Assembly (NCBI RefSeq): GCF_023702125.1
Contig: NZ_CP098415.1
Span: 2,294,001 to 2,358,000 of the forward strand
Reading direction: 5' to 3'
Source of the DNA: Halorubrum hochsteinianum
GTDB lineage: Archaea; Halobacteriota; Halobacteria; Halobacteriales; Haloferacaceae
Length of the DNA: 64,000 nt
Numbering within the stretch: the stretch's first letter is position 1; every line of letters begins with the position of its first letter. Shown piece by piece: positions 51,014-59,538 of the stretch. The position numbers and the translations under genes were made by a program. The notes below the pieces were generated by a model. It did not search any database. It had not been told where the DNA came from and saw only the letters and a list, made by a program, of their open reading frames with translations.

Positions 51014-51697
51014 TCACGACGAGCGGGCCTGAACGACGCCGACGACGAGGAGCCCGGACGCGACGGCGGGCGTCACCGCCCCCGACCCGGGCACCGCGAC
51101 GTTGCTCGCGACGACGCCGAGGGCGACGACGGCGGCGTAGGCCGCGTACACACGCGCGTACCGCCGGTCGCGGCGAGAGCCGCGCGACCGCGCGAACAGC
51201 CACACGCCCGCCGCGAACAGCCCCGCGACGAGCAGCGTGTGCGCCCAGTAGGCGGCCGTGGGGACGACCGCGTTGGTCCCGAAGGCCGTCGCGGTCTCGG
51301 CGATCCCGCCCCAGTACAGCCCGTGGATCGGGGTCGTGACGACCAGCCCGACGTCCGCGCCGACGACGAGCGCGACGCCCGCGTACACCGCGGGATGGCC
51401 GAGCGTCCCCGGCGTGCTGTGGGCCGTGCTGGCGAACAGGAACCACCCCAGCGCGGCCACCGACGCCCCGATCAGCGAGAGGAGGTAGAAGTACGCCTGC
51501 ACCATCGGTTCCGGGGAGAACGGGCGGAACGCCGCCGTCCCGCCCCAGATGGCGACCCCGATGGCGAGGACGCCGAACGAGAGGCCGTTGTCGCTCTCGC
51601 GGTGTGCGATCGCGGTCCGGAGACCGGGACCGACGGCGACGAGCGCGGCGAGCGCCCCGAGGGCGGCCCCGGCCGTTCCGACCGTGGAGGGAGACAT
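51014..51697 (-). CDS. Seven-helix sensor-like membrane protein (histidine-kinase N-terminal type)
   Basis: A 227-residue protein with about seven helices (roughly 8-27, 38-55, 64-85, 95-115, 130-150, 165-185 and 190-215). The hydrophobic profile and SFGVLAIGVAIWGGTAAF recall the 7TM N-terminal region found before PAS/kinase parts in haloarchaeal sensors, but no kinase follows. It may be an orphan input module or a permease. The start at 51697 follows the purine-rich GGGAG and fits the signal-like first helix. Function unknown. Confidence 0.7.
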   Translation of the reverse strand: MSPSTVGTAGAALGALAALVAVGPGLRTAIAHRESDNGLSFGVLAIGVAIWGGTAAFRPFSPEPMVQAYFYLLSLIGASVAALGWFLFASTAHSTPGTLGHPAVYAGVALVVGADVGLVVTTPIHGLYWGGIAETATAFGTNAVVPTAAYWAHTLLVAGLFAAGVWLFARSRGSRRDRRYARVYAAYAAVVALGVVASNVAVPGSGAVTPAVASGLLVVGVVQARSS

Positions 51698-51841
51698 ACC
51701 CACTGGTGTCAACCTGCCGTATTAGGGGTTTTCATCCGCCCGACAGCTTCGACCGACGGCGGCCCGACGACCCTCCGATCGGGGCGCGATCGGACCCCGC
51801 CGATCAGGGGGTATTTGTCCCTCGCTGGCCTCCGATAGGCC

Positions 51842-53350
51842 ATGCGAACGCTCGTCTTCGACGGCCGGACCGGTGCCGCCGGCGACATGATCTGCGCCGC
51901 GCTGATCGCGGCCGGTGCCGACCCCGACGTCTTCCGCCCCGTGAGCGATCGGCTTCCGGTCCGGTATGAGGTCCGGGAGACGACGAAAAACGGGATCCGG
52001 GCGACCACCGTCGACGTGCTCGTTGACGACGACGGGGACAGCGGCGGCGTCCGCGACGAGCGCGGAGACGGCTCCGGGGACGCCGGCGGCCACTCGCACG
52101 GCCACGCCGACGGTCACTCCCACGATCACTCGCACGGCCACGGCGACGGCCACTCGCACGGCCACGCCGACGGTCACTCCCACGATCACTCGCACGGCCA
52201 CGGCGACGGTCACTCACACGACCACGGCGACGGTCACTCCCACGATCACTCGCACGGCCACGGCGACGGTCACTCACACGACCACGGGGACGCCGACCAC
52301 ACGCACGCCGAAGGGGCCGGCGTCCGGCGGAGCTACTCGGAGGTGGTAGACCTCGTCGAGTCGATGGCCCTCCCCGCCCCGGTCGAGTCGACCGCGCTCG
52401 ACGCCTTCGAACTGCTCGGGCGCGCGGAGGCGTCCGTCCACGGGACCGACCTCGCCGAGACCCACTTCCACGAGGTGGGTGCGGACGACGCGATCGCCGA
52501 CGTGGTCGGCGCGGCGCTGCTCTTGGCGGACCTTGACCCGGAGCGCGTGGTCACGACCCCGGTCGCCGTCGGCGGCGGCACGGTCGAGATGAGCCACGGG
52601 ACCTACCCCGTCCCGGCACCCGCGACGACCGAGATCGCGACCCGCGCCGGCTTCCGGATCGTCGGCGGCCCGATCGACCGCGAACTGCTGACGCCGACCG
52701 GCGCGGCGATCCTCGGCGCGGTCGCCGAGGGCGTCGACGCGGTGCCGGACGTCTCGGTTGAGCGGGCGGGCTACGGGGCCGGCGACGCCGACTTCGAGCG
52801 GCACCCGAACGTCCTCCGCGCGCTCGTCACCGACGGGGGGCAGGCGGGCGAATCAGGCAGCAAGGGAGAGGAGTCGCTCGTCCACGACGACATCGCCGTC
52901 TTGGAGACGAACCTCGACGACGCCGCTCCCGAGGTCCTCGGGGGCCTTCAGGAGACCCTCTCGCGCGCCGGCGCGCGGGACGTGACGATCGTTCCGACGA
53001 CGATGAAGAAGTCGCGGCCCGGCCACCTCGTGAAGGTGATCTGTAAGCCGGACGACGCGGGGGCGGTCGCCGAGCGCCTCGCCCGCGAGACCGGTACGCT
53101 CGGGGTGCGCCAGTCTGGTGCGAGCCACCGCTGGATCGCCGAGCGCGAGTTCGAGACGGCGACGCTCCGGATCGACGGCGCGGGTCACGACGTGGCCGTG
53201 AAGGTGGCCTCGACGACCGACGGGGACGTGTACGACGTCAGCGGGGAGTACGACGACGCGGCCGCGGCCGCGGAGGCGACCGGCCTCCCGGTCCGCGAGG
53301 TGCTCCGGCGGGCCGAGAGCATCGTTCGGGAGCGGCTGAGCGACGAGTAG
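51842..53350 (+). CDS. larC: LarC-type nickel-insertion protein with His-rich repeat insert
   Basis: A 502-residue protein. The family start RTLVFDGRTGAAGDMICAAL and later TALDAFELLGRAEASVHG, HFHEVGADDAIADVVGAAL, VAVGGGTVEMSHGTYPVPAP and ETNLDDAAPEVLG match LarC, which inserts nickel into the pincer cofactor of lactate racemase-type enzymes. Between the first ~60 residues and the rest lies a His-rich block (83-155) made of 20-residue repeats of GHSHGHADGHSHDHSHGHGD, surely a nickel/zinc store. No LarA or LarB gene is in the window. The chain is about 100 residues longer than compact LarC because of this block. Confidence 0.92.
   Translation: MRTLVFDGRTGAAGDMICAALIAAGADPDVFRPVSDRLPVRYEVRETTKNGIRATTVDVLVDDDGDSGGVRDERGDGSGDAGGHSHGHADGHSHDHSHGHGDGHSHGHADGHSHDHSHGHGDGHSHDHGDGHSHDHSHGHGDGHSHDHGDADHTHAEGAGVRRSYSEVVDLVESMALPAPVESTALDAFELLGRAEASVHGTDLAETHFHEVGADDAIADVVGAALLLADLDPERVVTTPVAVGGGTVEMSHGTYPVPAPATTEIATRAGFRIVGGPIDRELLTPTGAAILGAVAEGVDAVPDVSVERAGYGAGDADFERHPNVLRALVTDGGQAGESGSKGEESLVHDDIAVLETNLDDAAPEVLGGLQETLSRAGARDVTIVPTTMKKSRPGHLVKVICKPDDAGAVAERLARETGTLGVRQSGASHRWIAEREFETATLRIDGAGHDVAVKVASTTDGDVYDVSGEYDDAAAAAEATGLPVREVLRRAESIVRERLSDE
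52088..52291 (+). repeat. 60-bp tandem repeats encoding the LarC His-rich block
   Basis: Three full 60-base units (52088-52147, 52148-52207, 52208-52267) and a partial fourth (52268-52291) lie in frame inside larC. Units one and two are identical; unit three differs at a handful of positions. Frame is kept, so copy-number change would alter only the length of the metal-binding block. Confidence 0.9.
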
Positions 53351-53391
53351 CGAGACGGGACGAGGAAGGGGGAGCGGACGCGACCGCCCCG

Positions 53392-53724
53392 TCAGTCGGG
53401 CGGGTCGACCCGCTCGACGCGCTCGGGGTCGACGCCGAACCCGTCGGCGAGTCGGTCGGCGACCAGCTCCGGGGCGACCGCTTCGGGATCGACGGCCGTG
53501 TCCGCGACGCGCGCCGCCTCGTCGACCGCGAGGGTCGCGACGGCCTCGACGGTGGTGTCGTTGAGGCCGGGCTGTAACCCGGCTATCTCCAGTTCCTCGA
53601 CGCTGATGCCGTCGATTCGCTCGATCTGTGCTCTCGCGCCGGCGACGAGGTCGCCGGTCGCCGCCTCGGAGACCCGGACGGAGACCGTCGCCTCGACGGA
53701 CGGCGTGTGGTCGGCTGCTGCCAT
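53392..53724 (-). CDS. Small alpha/beta protein, unknown function
   Basis: A 110-residue soluble protein beginning PSVEATVSVRVSEAATGDLV and containing ARAQIERIDGISVEELEIAG and LNDTTVEAVATLAVD. The pattern suggests a ferredoxin-like or ACT-like fold with an N-terminal strand of alternating Val residues, but no family is certain. It converges on larC (41-base gap). Conserved haloarchaeal hypothetical, in my reading. Confidence 0.65.
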   Translation of the reverse strand: MAAADHTPSVEATVSVRVSEAATGDLVAGARAQIERIDGISVEELEIAGLQPGLNDTTVEAVATLAVDEAARVADTAVDPEAVAPELVADRLADGFGVDPERVERVDPPD

Positions 53725-54286
53725 ACTCCCTCGCCGCGAGTCGAACGCGGCGCGGACGGCGTCGCGGGGCGACCGGTCGCCGTGACCGGCCGGCTCCGCG
53801 GGTCCGCGTCCCCGAGCGCCGGGCGACGACGTGGGGTCGCCGGCCGACGCCCGCGAGGGACACGGTCGCGGCTCGACGCGCGTGACGGACAGCGACGGCT
53901 GGAGAGAACGGGGATCTGGTCCGTCCCGCGGGGAAACCTCCCCAGCCGACGCGCGTCACGCGGTCGGGCGGACGGACCGTGGGTTCGGAGTCCCGTAGCC
54001 GATGCCCGTCCACCCGAGGAACGCGACGCTCGCGGACCGAACGAGCGTCGAGCGGATGGAACGGGTCATTGGGGGCTCCGGCGGCGCGTTCTACGCCGTT
54101 GACGACACCCTGAACCGGTTTCGTATTAAAATTACATTAGTTATGCTACCACATGCCATATCGGATGCGAGCGAGCGGACCCGGCCGAGAACGCGTTCGA
54201 GACGGCCACAGCCGTCGGGTTCCGTCGACGTCGAGACGACAAACCTATGCCGACCGCCCGACCAGTTTGCCGTAACACCCGTCTCC
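53725..54286. other. 562-base gene-free region before aspS
   Basis: Most is GC-rich with no ribosomal or tRNA pattern. One AT-rich island, TTTCGTATTAAAATTACATT (about 54119-54138), looks like a promoter, giving aspS a leader of about 120 bases. In-frame codons run into aspS from 54002, but that extra segment ([13 protein letters not shown] and so on) does not resemble AspRS and ATG 54287 fits the family start. I see no other element. Confidence 0.5.
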
Positions 54287-55591
54287 ATGATCGACCGCAT
54301 TCACACGTCGGACGTCGAACCGGACGCGGACGAGGTCGCCATCGCCGGCCACGTCCACGAGATCCGCGACCTCGGTGGGCTGGTCTTCCTCATCGTGCGC
54401 GACCGCGAGGGCCTCATCCAGATCGTCTTCAAGGAGGAGCGCGAGCCGGACCTGTTCGAGGCCGTTCAGGACGTCGGGGCCGAGGACGTCGTCCGCGTCG
54501 CCGGCGAGCCGCTGGAGAGCGATCAGGCCCCCGGCGGCGTCGAGATCGCGCCCACGGAGTACGAGGTCATCGACGAGGCGGACTCCCCGCTTCCCCTGGA
54601 GATCTCGAAGGACATCGAGGTCGACCTCTCGACCCGCCTCGACAACCGTGCGCTCGACCTCCGGAAGCCGGAGACGCTCGCGGTGTTCACCCTCCGCTCC
54701 GAGCTCATCACCGCGATGGAGGAGTGGTTCGAAGACGAGGGGTTCGTCGACATCAAGACGCCGCTCATCTCGAAGGGCGGAGCGGAGGGCGGCGCGGAGC
54801 TGTTCCCGATCCTCTACTACAACCAGGACGCCTTCCTCTCGCAGAGCCCGCAGCTGTACAAGCAGATGCTGATGGCCTCCGGCTACGAGGCCGTCTACGA
54901 GACGGGGACCGCGTTCCGCGCGGAGGACTTCGCGACCTCCCGCCACGTCTCCGAGATCGCGATGTTCGACGTGGAGCTGGCGTACGTCGACGACCACGAC
55001 GACGTGATGGACGTGCAGGAGGAGTCGCTGCGGTACGCGCTCCGCGAGGTCGCCGAGAACGCCGAGCGCGAGCTCGACCTCCTCGACGTCGACCTCGACG
55101 TGCCGGAGGACGACTTCCCGCGGATCACCTTCGACGAGGCGCTCGACATTCTCGAAACCGAGTACGGCCACTTCCCGGACGACCCGACCGACCTCGACAC
55201 GAAGGGCGAGAAGCTGCTGGGCGAGCACTTCGAGGAGCAGGGCCACCCGGCGTTCTTCGTCGTCGGCTACCCCGACGAGAAGTTCTACTACATGCAGGAC
55301 GTCCCCGAGGACGACATCGCCTCGCGGAAGTTCGACCTCATCTACAAGGGTCAGGAGCTCTCCTCGGGCGGCCAGCGCGAACACGACGTCGAGCGCATGG
55401 TCGAGGTCATGGAGGAGGAGGGCGTCGAGACCGCGAACTTCGAGTTCTACATCGAGGCGCTGAGCTACGGGACGCCTCCGCACGGCGGCTACGGGCTGGG
55501 CATCGACCGCCTCGTCCAGAAGGTCGCCGACCTCGACAACATCAAGGAGGCGATCATGTTCCCGCGCGACCCGAACCGGCTGGAGCCCTGA
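54287..55591 (+). CDS. aspS: Aspartyl-tRNA synthetase (archaeal type)
   Basis: A 434-residue class IIb synthetase of the normal archaeal length. The N-terminal OB fold (about 1-100; [20 protein letters not shown]) binds the anticodon, and the catalytic core shows motif 1 near [20 protein letters not shown], motif 2 around [20 protein letters not shown], and motif 3 [14 protein letters not shown]. It charges tRNA-Asp; in archaea without AsnRS it also mischarges tRNA-Asn for amidation, but I cannot tell which form this is. It is a single gene with its own upstream region. Confidence 0.96.
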   Translation: MIDRIHTSDVEPDADEVAIAGHVHEIRDLGGLVFLIVRDREGLIQIVFKEEREPDLFEAVQDVGAEDVVRVAGEPLESDQAPGGVEIAPTEYEVIDEADSPLPLEISKDIEVDLSTRLDNRALDLRKPETLAVFTLRSELITAMEEWFEDEGFVDIKTPLISKGGAEGGAELFPILYYNQDAFLSQSPQLYKQMLMASGYEAVYETGTAFRAEDFATSRHVSEIAMFDVELAYVDDHDDVMDVQEESLRYALREVAENAERELDLLDVDLDVPEDDFPRITFDEALDILETEYGHFPDDPTDLDTKGEKLLGEHFEEQGHPAFFVVGYPDEKFYYMQDVPEDDIASRKFDLIYKGQELSSGGQREHDVERMVEVMEEEGVETANFEFYIEALSYGTPPHGGYGLGIDRLVQKVADLDNIKEAIMFPRDPNRLEP

Positions 55592-55884
55592 GCGCGGCGA
55601 CTCGCCCGTCGGGCCGGACCCTCGACCGGACCGAGATTTCGATCGATCGAGCCACGAGCCGCGTCGCGCACGCGACGAATCGCCGTTCCCGACGCGGTCC
55701 GCGCCTCGCCGTCGGCCGCGGGCGCTTCGCTCGTTCTTTTATAAGGAACCGTACCGATTCGCGGGAAATCCACCGATCGCTGCTCTTGAGCCGTCTCCCG
55801 GCCGTTAAACCGGGTAAAATTGGGCGTAATTCGGCTGAACGGCTTACGCCATTGAAGTAGGTCCGGGTCCGAGTGGGAATCGCA

Positions 55885-56187
55885 ATGAACGCCATCCGAA
55901 CCACGATGATAGTGGCGATCGCCGCGGTGGTACTGATCGGGACCGGCGCGGCCGCCGGTGCCGTCGCGGCGGCTCCCGGTCCGGGCGACGCGCCCGGCGA
56001 CGCGGGACCGCCGAGCGACCTCCCGGACCAGGTCCCGGACTTCGTCGGCGACCTGCTGAGTAGCGTGAACGAGTTCCTCTCCGGCGGCGTCGACGACCTC
56101 GGTGAGACCGTGAGCGACATCGCCGGCAACGGTTCCGCCGACGGCGACGCTTCCGGCGGAGACGACGGGGACGAGGGGGGAGCGTAA
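55885..56187 (+). CDS. Small secreted protein upstream of the DUF4382 gene
   Basis: A 100-residue protein with a Sec-type signal (about 5-30: TMIVAIAAVVLIGTGAAAGA) and a Pro/Gly/Asp-rich mature part containing VPDFVGDLLSSVNEFLSGGV. No family is recognised. Its stop is separated from the next gene's GTG by one base, so the two are one operon. It probably stays on the surface or is released with the lipoprotein; function unknown. The first Met at 55885 is preferred over a GTG four codons earlier. Confidence 0.65.
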   Translation: MNAIRTTMIVAIAAVVLIGTGAAAGAVAAAPGPGDAPGDAGPPSDLPDQVPDFVGDLLSSVNEFLSGGVDDLGETVSDIAGNGSADGDASGGDDGDEGGA

Positions 56188-56188
56188 C

Positions 56189-56929
56189 GTGACGGACCGA
56201 ACGCCCGACCTCGACGTCGACCGGCGGACGTACCTGCGTGCGACCGGCGTCGCCGCGCTCGGCTCGGTCGGACTCGCCGGCTGCGTCGGTCGCGCGACCG
56301 GCACGCTCGCGACCTGGGTGACCGACCAGCCCGCCGACATCGGCGACTTCGAGTCGCTCGTCGTCACCGTCGAGGGGTTCTGGCTCGGACCGGAGGGTGC
56401 CGAGCCGGAGTCGGACGACGGCGACGCCGACGGCAACGAGACCGACGACGCCGACGGCAACGAGACCGACGACGCCGACGGCAACGAGACGGCCAGCGGG
56501 AACGAGACCGACGACGGCGAGGACGCTCCCGCCGGGCGCGAGTACTTCGAGTTCGACGAGCCGCAGGAGGCGGACCTCGTCGAGCTCCAGAACGGGGAGA
56601 CCCAGCTGATCGACGAGCGCGATCTGGAGACCGGGGAGTACCCGTACCTCCAACTCGACGTGTCCGCGGCCGACGGGACGCTCACCGACGGCAGCGAGGC
56701 CACCGTCGACCTCCCCGGCAACGCGCCGCTGAAGTTCAACGAGGCGTTCGAGATCCGCGAGAACACGCGGACGACGTTCACCGCGGACTTCGCGCCGGTG
56801 CTGCGGGGGAACGGCCGATACCTCCTCCGTCCGGTGCCGAGCGGGATCGAAGTAGAGTACAGCGACGTCGAGGAGTCGGAGGACTCGGACGGCTCCGAGT
56901 CGGACGGCGACAACACCTCCGACGCCTGA
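56189..56929 (+). CDS. DUF4382 Tat lipoprotein with N-glycosylation repeat
   Basis: A 246-residue protein from GTG. A Tat-type signal (VDRRTYLRATGVAALGSVGL...) ends in the lipobox Cys32. The DUF4382 domain shows TDQPADIGDFESLVVTVEGF and EADLVELQNGETQLID and later FEIRENTRTTFTADFAPVL. An insert in the first loop (about 78-111) is built from DADGNETD repeats carrying Asn-Glu-Thr sequons, which would be N-glycosylated outside the cell. Related proteins sit on haloarchaeal surfaces with unknown ligands. A GC-rich 293-base gap without genes follows. Confidence 0.85.
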   Translation: MTDRTPDLDVDRRTYLRATGVAALGSVGLAGCVGRATGTLATWVTDQPADIGDFESLVVTVEGFWLGPEGAEPESDDGDADGNETDDADGNETDDADGNETASGNETDDGEDAPAGREYFEFDEPQEADLVELQNGETQLIDERDLETGEYPYLQLDVSAADGTLTDGSEATVDLPGNAPLKFNEAFEIRENTRTTFTADFAPVLRGNGRYLLRPVPSGIEVEYSDVEESEDSDGSESDGDNTSDA

Positions 56930-57222
56930 CGCGGCGCGTTCCCCCGGTCCTCCGTTGGAGCCGCGGCCGCGCCGCGGCTTCGGGGTTAGGGCTGGGTTTC
57001 GGTTCCCGGGGTTCGGGGACCGGGGGAGTGCGCGTTGCGTCACGGTTGGTCCCCGCGTCGAGGGTCAGAGGCACACGACCCGCACGATCGCCCGCGCGAC
57101 ACGCTCGGGCGGTCTCCGTTCTTCTCGACCGCGGCGATTCGTTTTCCCCGGCTCGTTCCTCGTAGTGACTTCTCGTCGCAGTCCCCACGCCGTCCGCCGG
57201 GCGAAGCGCCCGTCGAAGCCCG

Positions 57223-57918
57223 TCAGGCCGAGGCCGCCGCGTCGGGGGCGACGAAGGTCCGATAGAGCGGTCCGGCGAGCACCAGCGCCCCCACCGCGGC
57301 CATGCCGAGGATCGCGGTCGGGTCGACGAGCGACCCGCCGGCCGCGGCGAGGCGGTCGAGCGAGACGCCGACCGCGACCCCGCAGAGGACCCACGGCAGT
57401 TCGCCGAGTGCGGTGCCGATCAGGAACGGACGGGCCTCGACGCCGGCGGCCGCGGCCCCGACCGTCACCGCGTCGGAGGGGAGCGGCAGCAGGCGAGTCC
57501 CGGTCACGGCGCGCACGCTCCCCGACTCCGCCGCGAAGCGTTCGCCCGCGCGACAGAACCGGTCGGCGAGCCCGGACCCCTCGCGGTCTCCCGCCGAATC
57601 ACGGAGCCGGAGACGTCCCGCCCGGGCGAGCGCGTACGGCGGGAGGGAGGTCGCGACGACGACCGCGAGCGCGAACGGGATTCCAGCCCACCCGTACCCG
57701 AAGCCGGCGGCGACGGCGAGGAGGGTCGTCGGCCACGCGAGAAGGGGTCTGACGGCCGCGAGCGCGACGACGGCGACCCCGAACCGGACGGGGTCGTCCG
57801 CGAGCCACCGGAGCCGCGAGAGCGCGGCCTCGGGGGACGCCGCGACCGCGACCGCCGCCAGCGCGGCGACGACGACGCCCGCGAGCGCGTACCGCCCGAC
57901 CGTCGACCGGCGATTCAC
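57223..57918 (-). CDS. TVP38/TMEM64 (VTT domain) membrane protein
   Basis: A 231-residue polytopic protein with six helices. The VTT-domain landmarks are ALAAVRPLLAWPTTLLAVAA near residue 52, PYALARAG, and GTRLLPLPSDAVTVGAAAAG followed by FLIGTALGELPWVLCGVAVG. The family (DedA-related) moves lipids or drives undecaprenyl/dolichyl phosphate return. The strand and short gap to the next gene (45 bases) suggest a possible shared transcript. Confidence 0.87.
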   Translation of the reverse strand: MNRRSTVGRYALAGVVVAALAAVAVAASPEAALSRLRWLADDPVRFGVAVVALAAVRPLLAWPTTLLAVAAGFGYGWAGIPFALAVVVATSLPPYALARAGRLRLRDSAGDREGSGLADRFCRAGERFAAESGSVRAVTGTRLLPLPSDAVTVGAAAAGVEARPFLIGTALGELPWVLCGVAVGVSLDRLAAAGGSLVDPTAILGMAAVGALVLAGPLYRTFVAPDAAASA

Positions 57919-57963
57919 GCTCTCGCGTCCGCGGGCGTCCGGTAAACGCTTTGTGGGTCCCGC

Positions 57964-58491
57964 TCACTCATCGACGAACGCCGCCCGGAACGACTCCGAG
58001 AGGTGCTCGCGCTGCCACGCCGCGACGGCCTCCTCGCCCAGCAGGCTCGCCCACGCGGTCAGGACTCCGGCGCACAGGACGAGCCCCGGGACGACGTGGG
58101 CGGCGGCGTCGACGAACAGCGCCGGCCGGAGGAGGAAGAATCCGACCCGGTCGGCGAGGGCGTCCCACGCCGGGCCGAAGGCGGTCCAGCGAAACGCGAA
58201 GGGAACCACCGTCACCGTCGCGAGCGGATAGGCGAGCACGTCGGTCACGGGTCCGCCCTTCCCGCGGACGAACGCGAGCGCGTAGAACCCCCAGCAGGCC
58301 AGCGAGGCGAAGACGCCGGCGATCCGCTGGGGGCCGACCGGCTCCCCGTGGCCCAGCGCCGCCAGCCCGAAGAACGCCGCGGCCGCGCCGACGTAGCCGA
58401 GCAGACACGCGAGCGCGCCCCCGACGAGGACGAGCGCGTGTTCGGTCCGCGACTGCCCGGTGAACGGGGCCAGCCCCAGCGGGACGTTCAT
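57964..58491 (-). CDS. Membrane protein, unknown function
   Basis: A 175-residue protein with five hydrophobic helices (about 20-45, 55-72, 80-100, 110-127 and 130-150) and a soluble end, EEAVAAWQREHLSESFRAAF. It begins with NVPLGLAPFTGQSRTEHALV. No family is recognised. It lies 46 bases after the NAD kinase gene and before the VTT gene, all on the minus strand; the three may be co-transcribed. Confidence 0.7.
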   Translation of the reverse strand: MNVPLGLAPFTGQSRTEHALVLVGGALACLLGYVGAAAAFFGLAALGHGEPVGPQRIAGVFASLACWGFYALAFVRGKGGPVTDVLAYPLATVTVVPFAFRWTAFGPAWDALADRVGFFLLRPALFVDAAAHVVPGLVLCAGVLTAWASLLGEEAVAAWQREHLSESFRAAFVDE

Positions 58492-58537
58492 CGGCGGTGG
58501 CTCCGACCGGGCGGGGGTTGAAGCTTGCGCGTCCGGG

Positions 58538-59365
58538 TCACGACAGCTTCCCGAGCGCCTCGAAGAAGTCCGAGGGCGGTCCGGCGACCCGTATCGGGGG
58601 CGCGGTCCGCTCGACGGTCACCTCGACCGGACCGTCGAGCGAGGCGGTGTCGCGGCCGTCGCTGACGACGGTCGCGCCCGCCTCGCCGGAGATCGAGACG
58701 GTGACGGTCGCGTCGGTGTCCACCACGAGCGGGGGCATGCCCTCCTCGGCGACCATCTCGTTGACGACGATTCCGTCCACATCCGGGTGGACCAGCGGTC
58801 CGCGCTCGGAGAGGTTGTACGCGGTCGACCCCGTCGGCGTGGCGACGAGGACGCCGTCGGCGTGCCCGCCGGCGTACCGAGACCCGTCGACCCGCACCTC
58901 GTACTCGATCCCGCCGCCGGGACCGCGGCGGTCGCCCTGGACGACCACCTCGTTCGCGGCCGGCGTCGAGGTCCAGTCGTCCGCGCTGGCGGTGAGCCGC
59001 GGGGCCTCGCGGACGTCCAACCCACCGTCGCGGAACGACCGGATCTCGGCGCGGAGCGCGGCGGCGGCGTCGCCCGGGGGGACCGCGTTGAGGAAGCCGA
59101 CCTCCCCGAGGTTCACCCCGACGATCGGCGTGTCGCCGGCGTTGCGCGCGACGAACAGGAACGTCCCGTCGCCGCCGACGGCGACGACCAGGTCGCAGTC
59201 GCCGAACGCGTCGACCGGGCGGGCGTCGTCGCCGGCGTCGAGCGCCGCGGCGGTCTCCTCGTCGAGCCAGACGGCCTCGCCCGCGTCGGCGACGACGTCC
59301 CTGAGCGTCGCCGCGAGCGACGCCGCCCGCTCGCTGCCCTTTCGCGCCACGATGCCCACTTCCAT
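58538..59365 (-). CDS. nadK: NAD kinase
   Basis: A 275-residue enzyme. GGDGTFL at 64-70 carries the catalytic Asp and phosphate-binding glycines; ANEVVVQGD contacts the substrate, and ATPTGSTAYNLSERGPLVHP is the family's second hallmark. It makes NADP from NAD using ATP or polyphosphate. The ATG at 59365 puts the Rossmann strand MEVGIVARKG at the N-terminus; the open frame runs further but with no conserved sequence. It is probably the first gene of a minus-strand trio. Confidence 0.93.
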   Translation of the reverse strand: MEVGIVARKGSERAASLAATLRDVVADAGEAVWLDEETAAALDAGDDARPVDAFGDCDLVVAVGGDGTFLFVARNAGDTPIVGVNLGEVGFLNAVPPGDAAAALRAEIRSFRDGGLDVREAPRLTASADDWTSTPAANEVVVQGDRRGPGGGIEYEVRVDGSRYAGGHADGVLVATPTGSTAYNLSERGPLVHPDVDGIVVNEMVAEEGMPPLVVDTDATVTVSISGEAGATVVSDGRDTASLDGPVEVTVERTAPPIRVAGPPSDFFEALGKLS

Positions 59366-59538
59366 GAAAAGTCCATCCCCGTCCCCGGGTAAAAGCGTGC
59401 GGACATCGGCGAACCGGGGCAGCCGTCGGGAGCGCCGGAGCGTTCGTGATTCTCGAAATCCGAAACGTCGCCGGAAAGTTTCAAGCCGCTCGGCCGCGTT
59501 GCTCGGCCCATGTCGACCCCCCACGGGCGGCGGAAACG

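Noticed and set aside
52088-52291. Regular repeats that could be taken for a CRISPR array
   Set aside because: The units are directly adjacent with no spacers, stay in frame, and encode the His-rich block of LarC.
54002-54286. A 95-residue extension of AspRS
   Set aside because: The extension lacks AspRS similarity and contains the likely promoter; ATG 54287 fits the archaeal family start.
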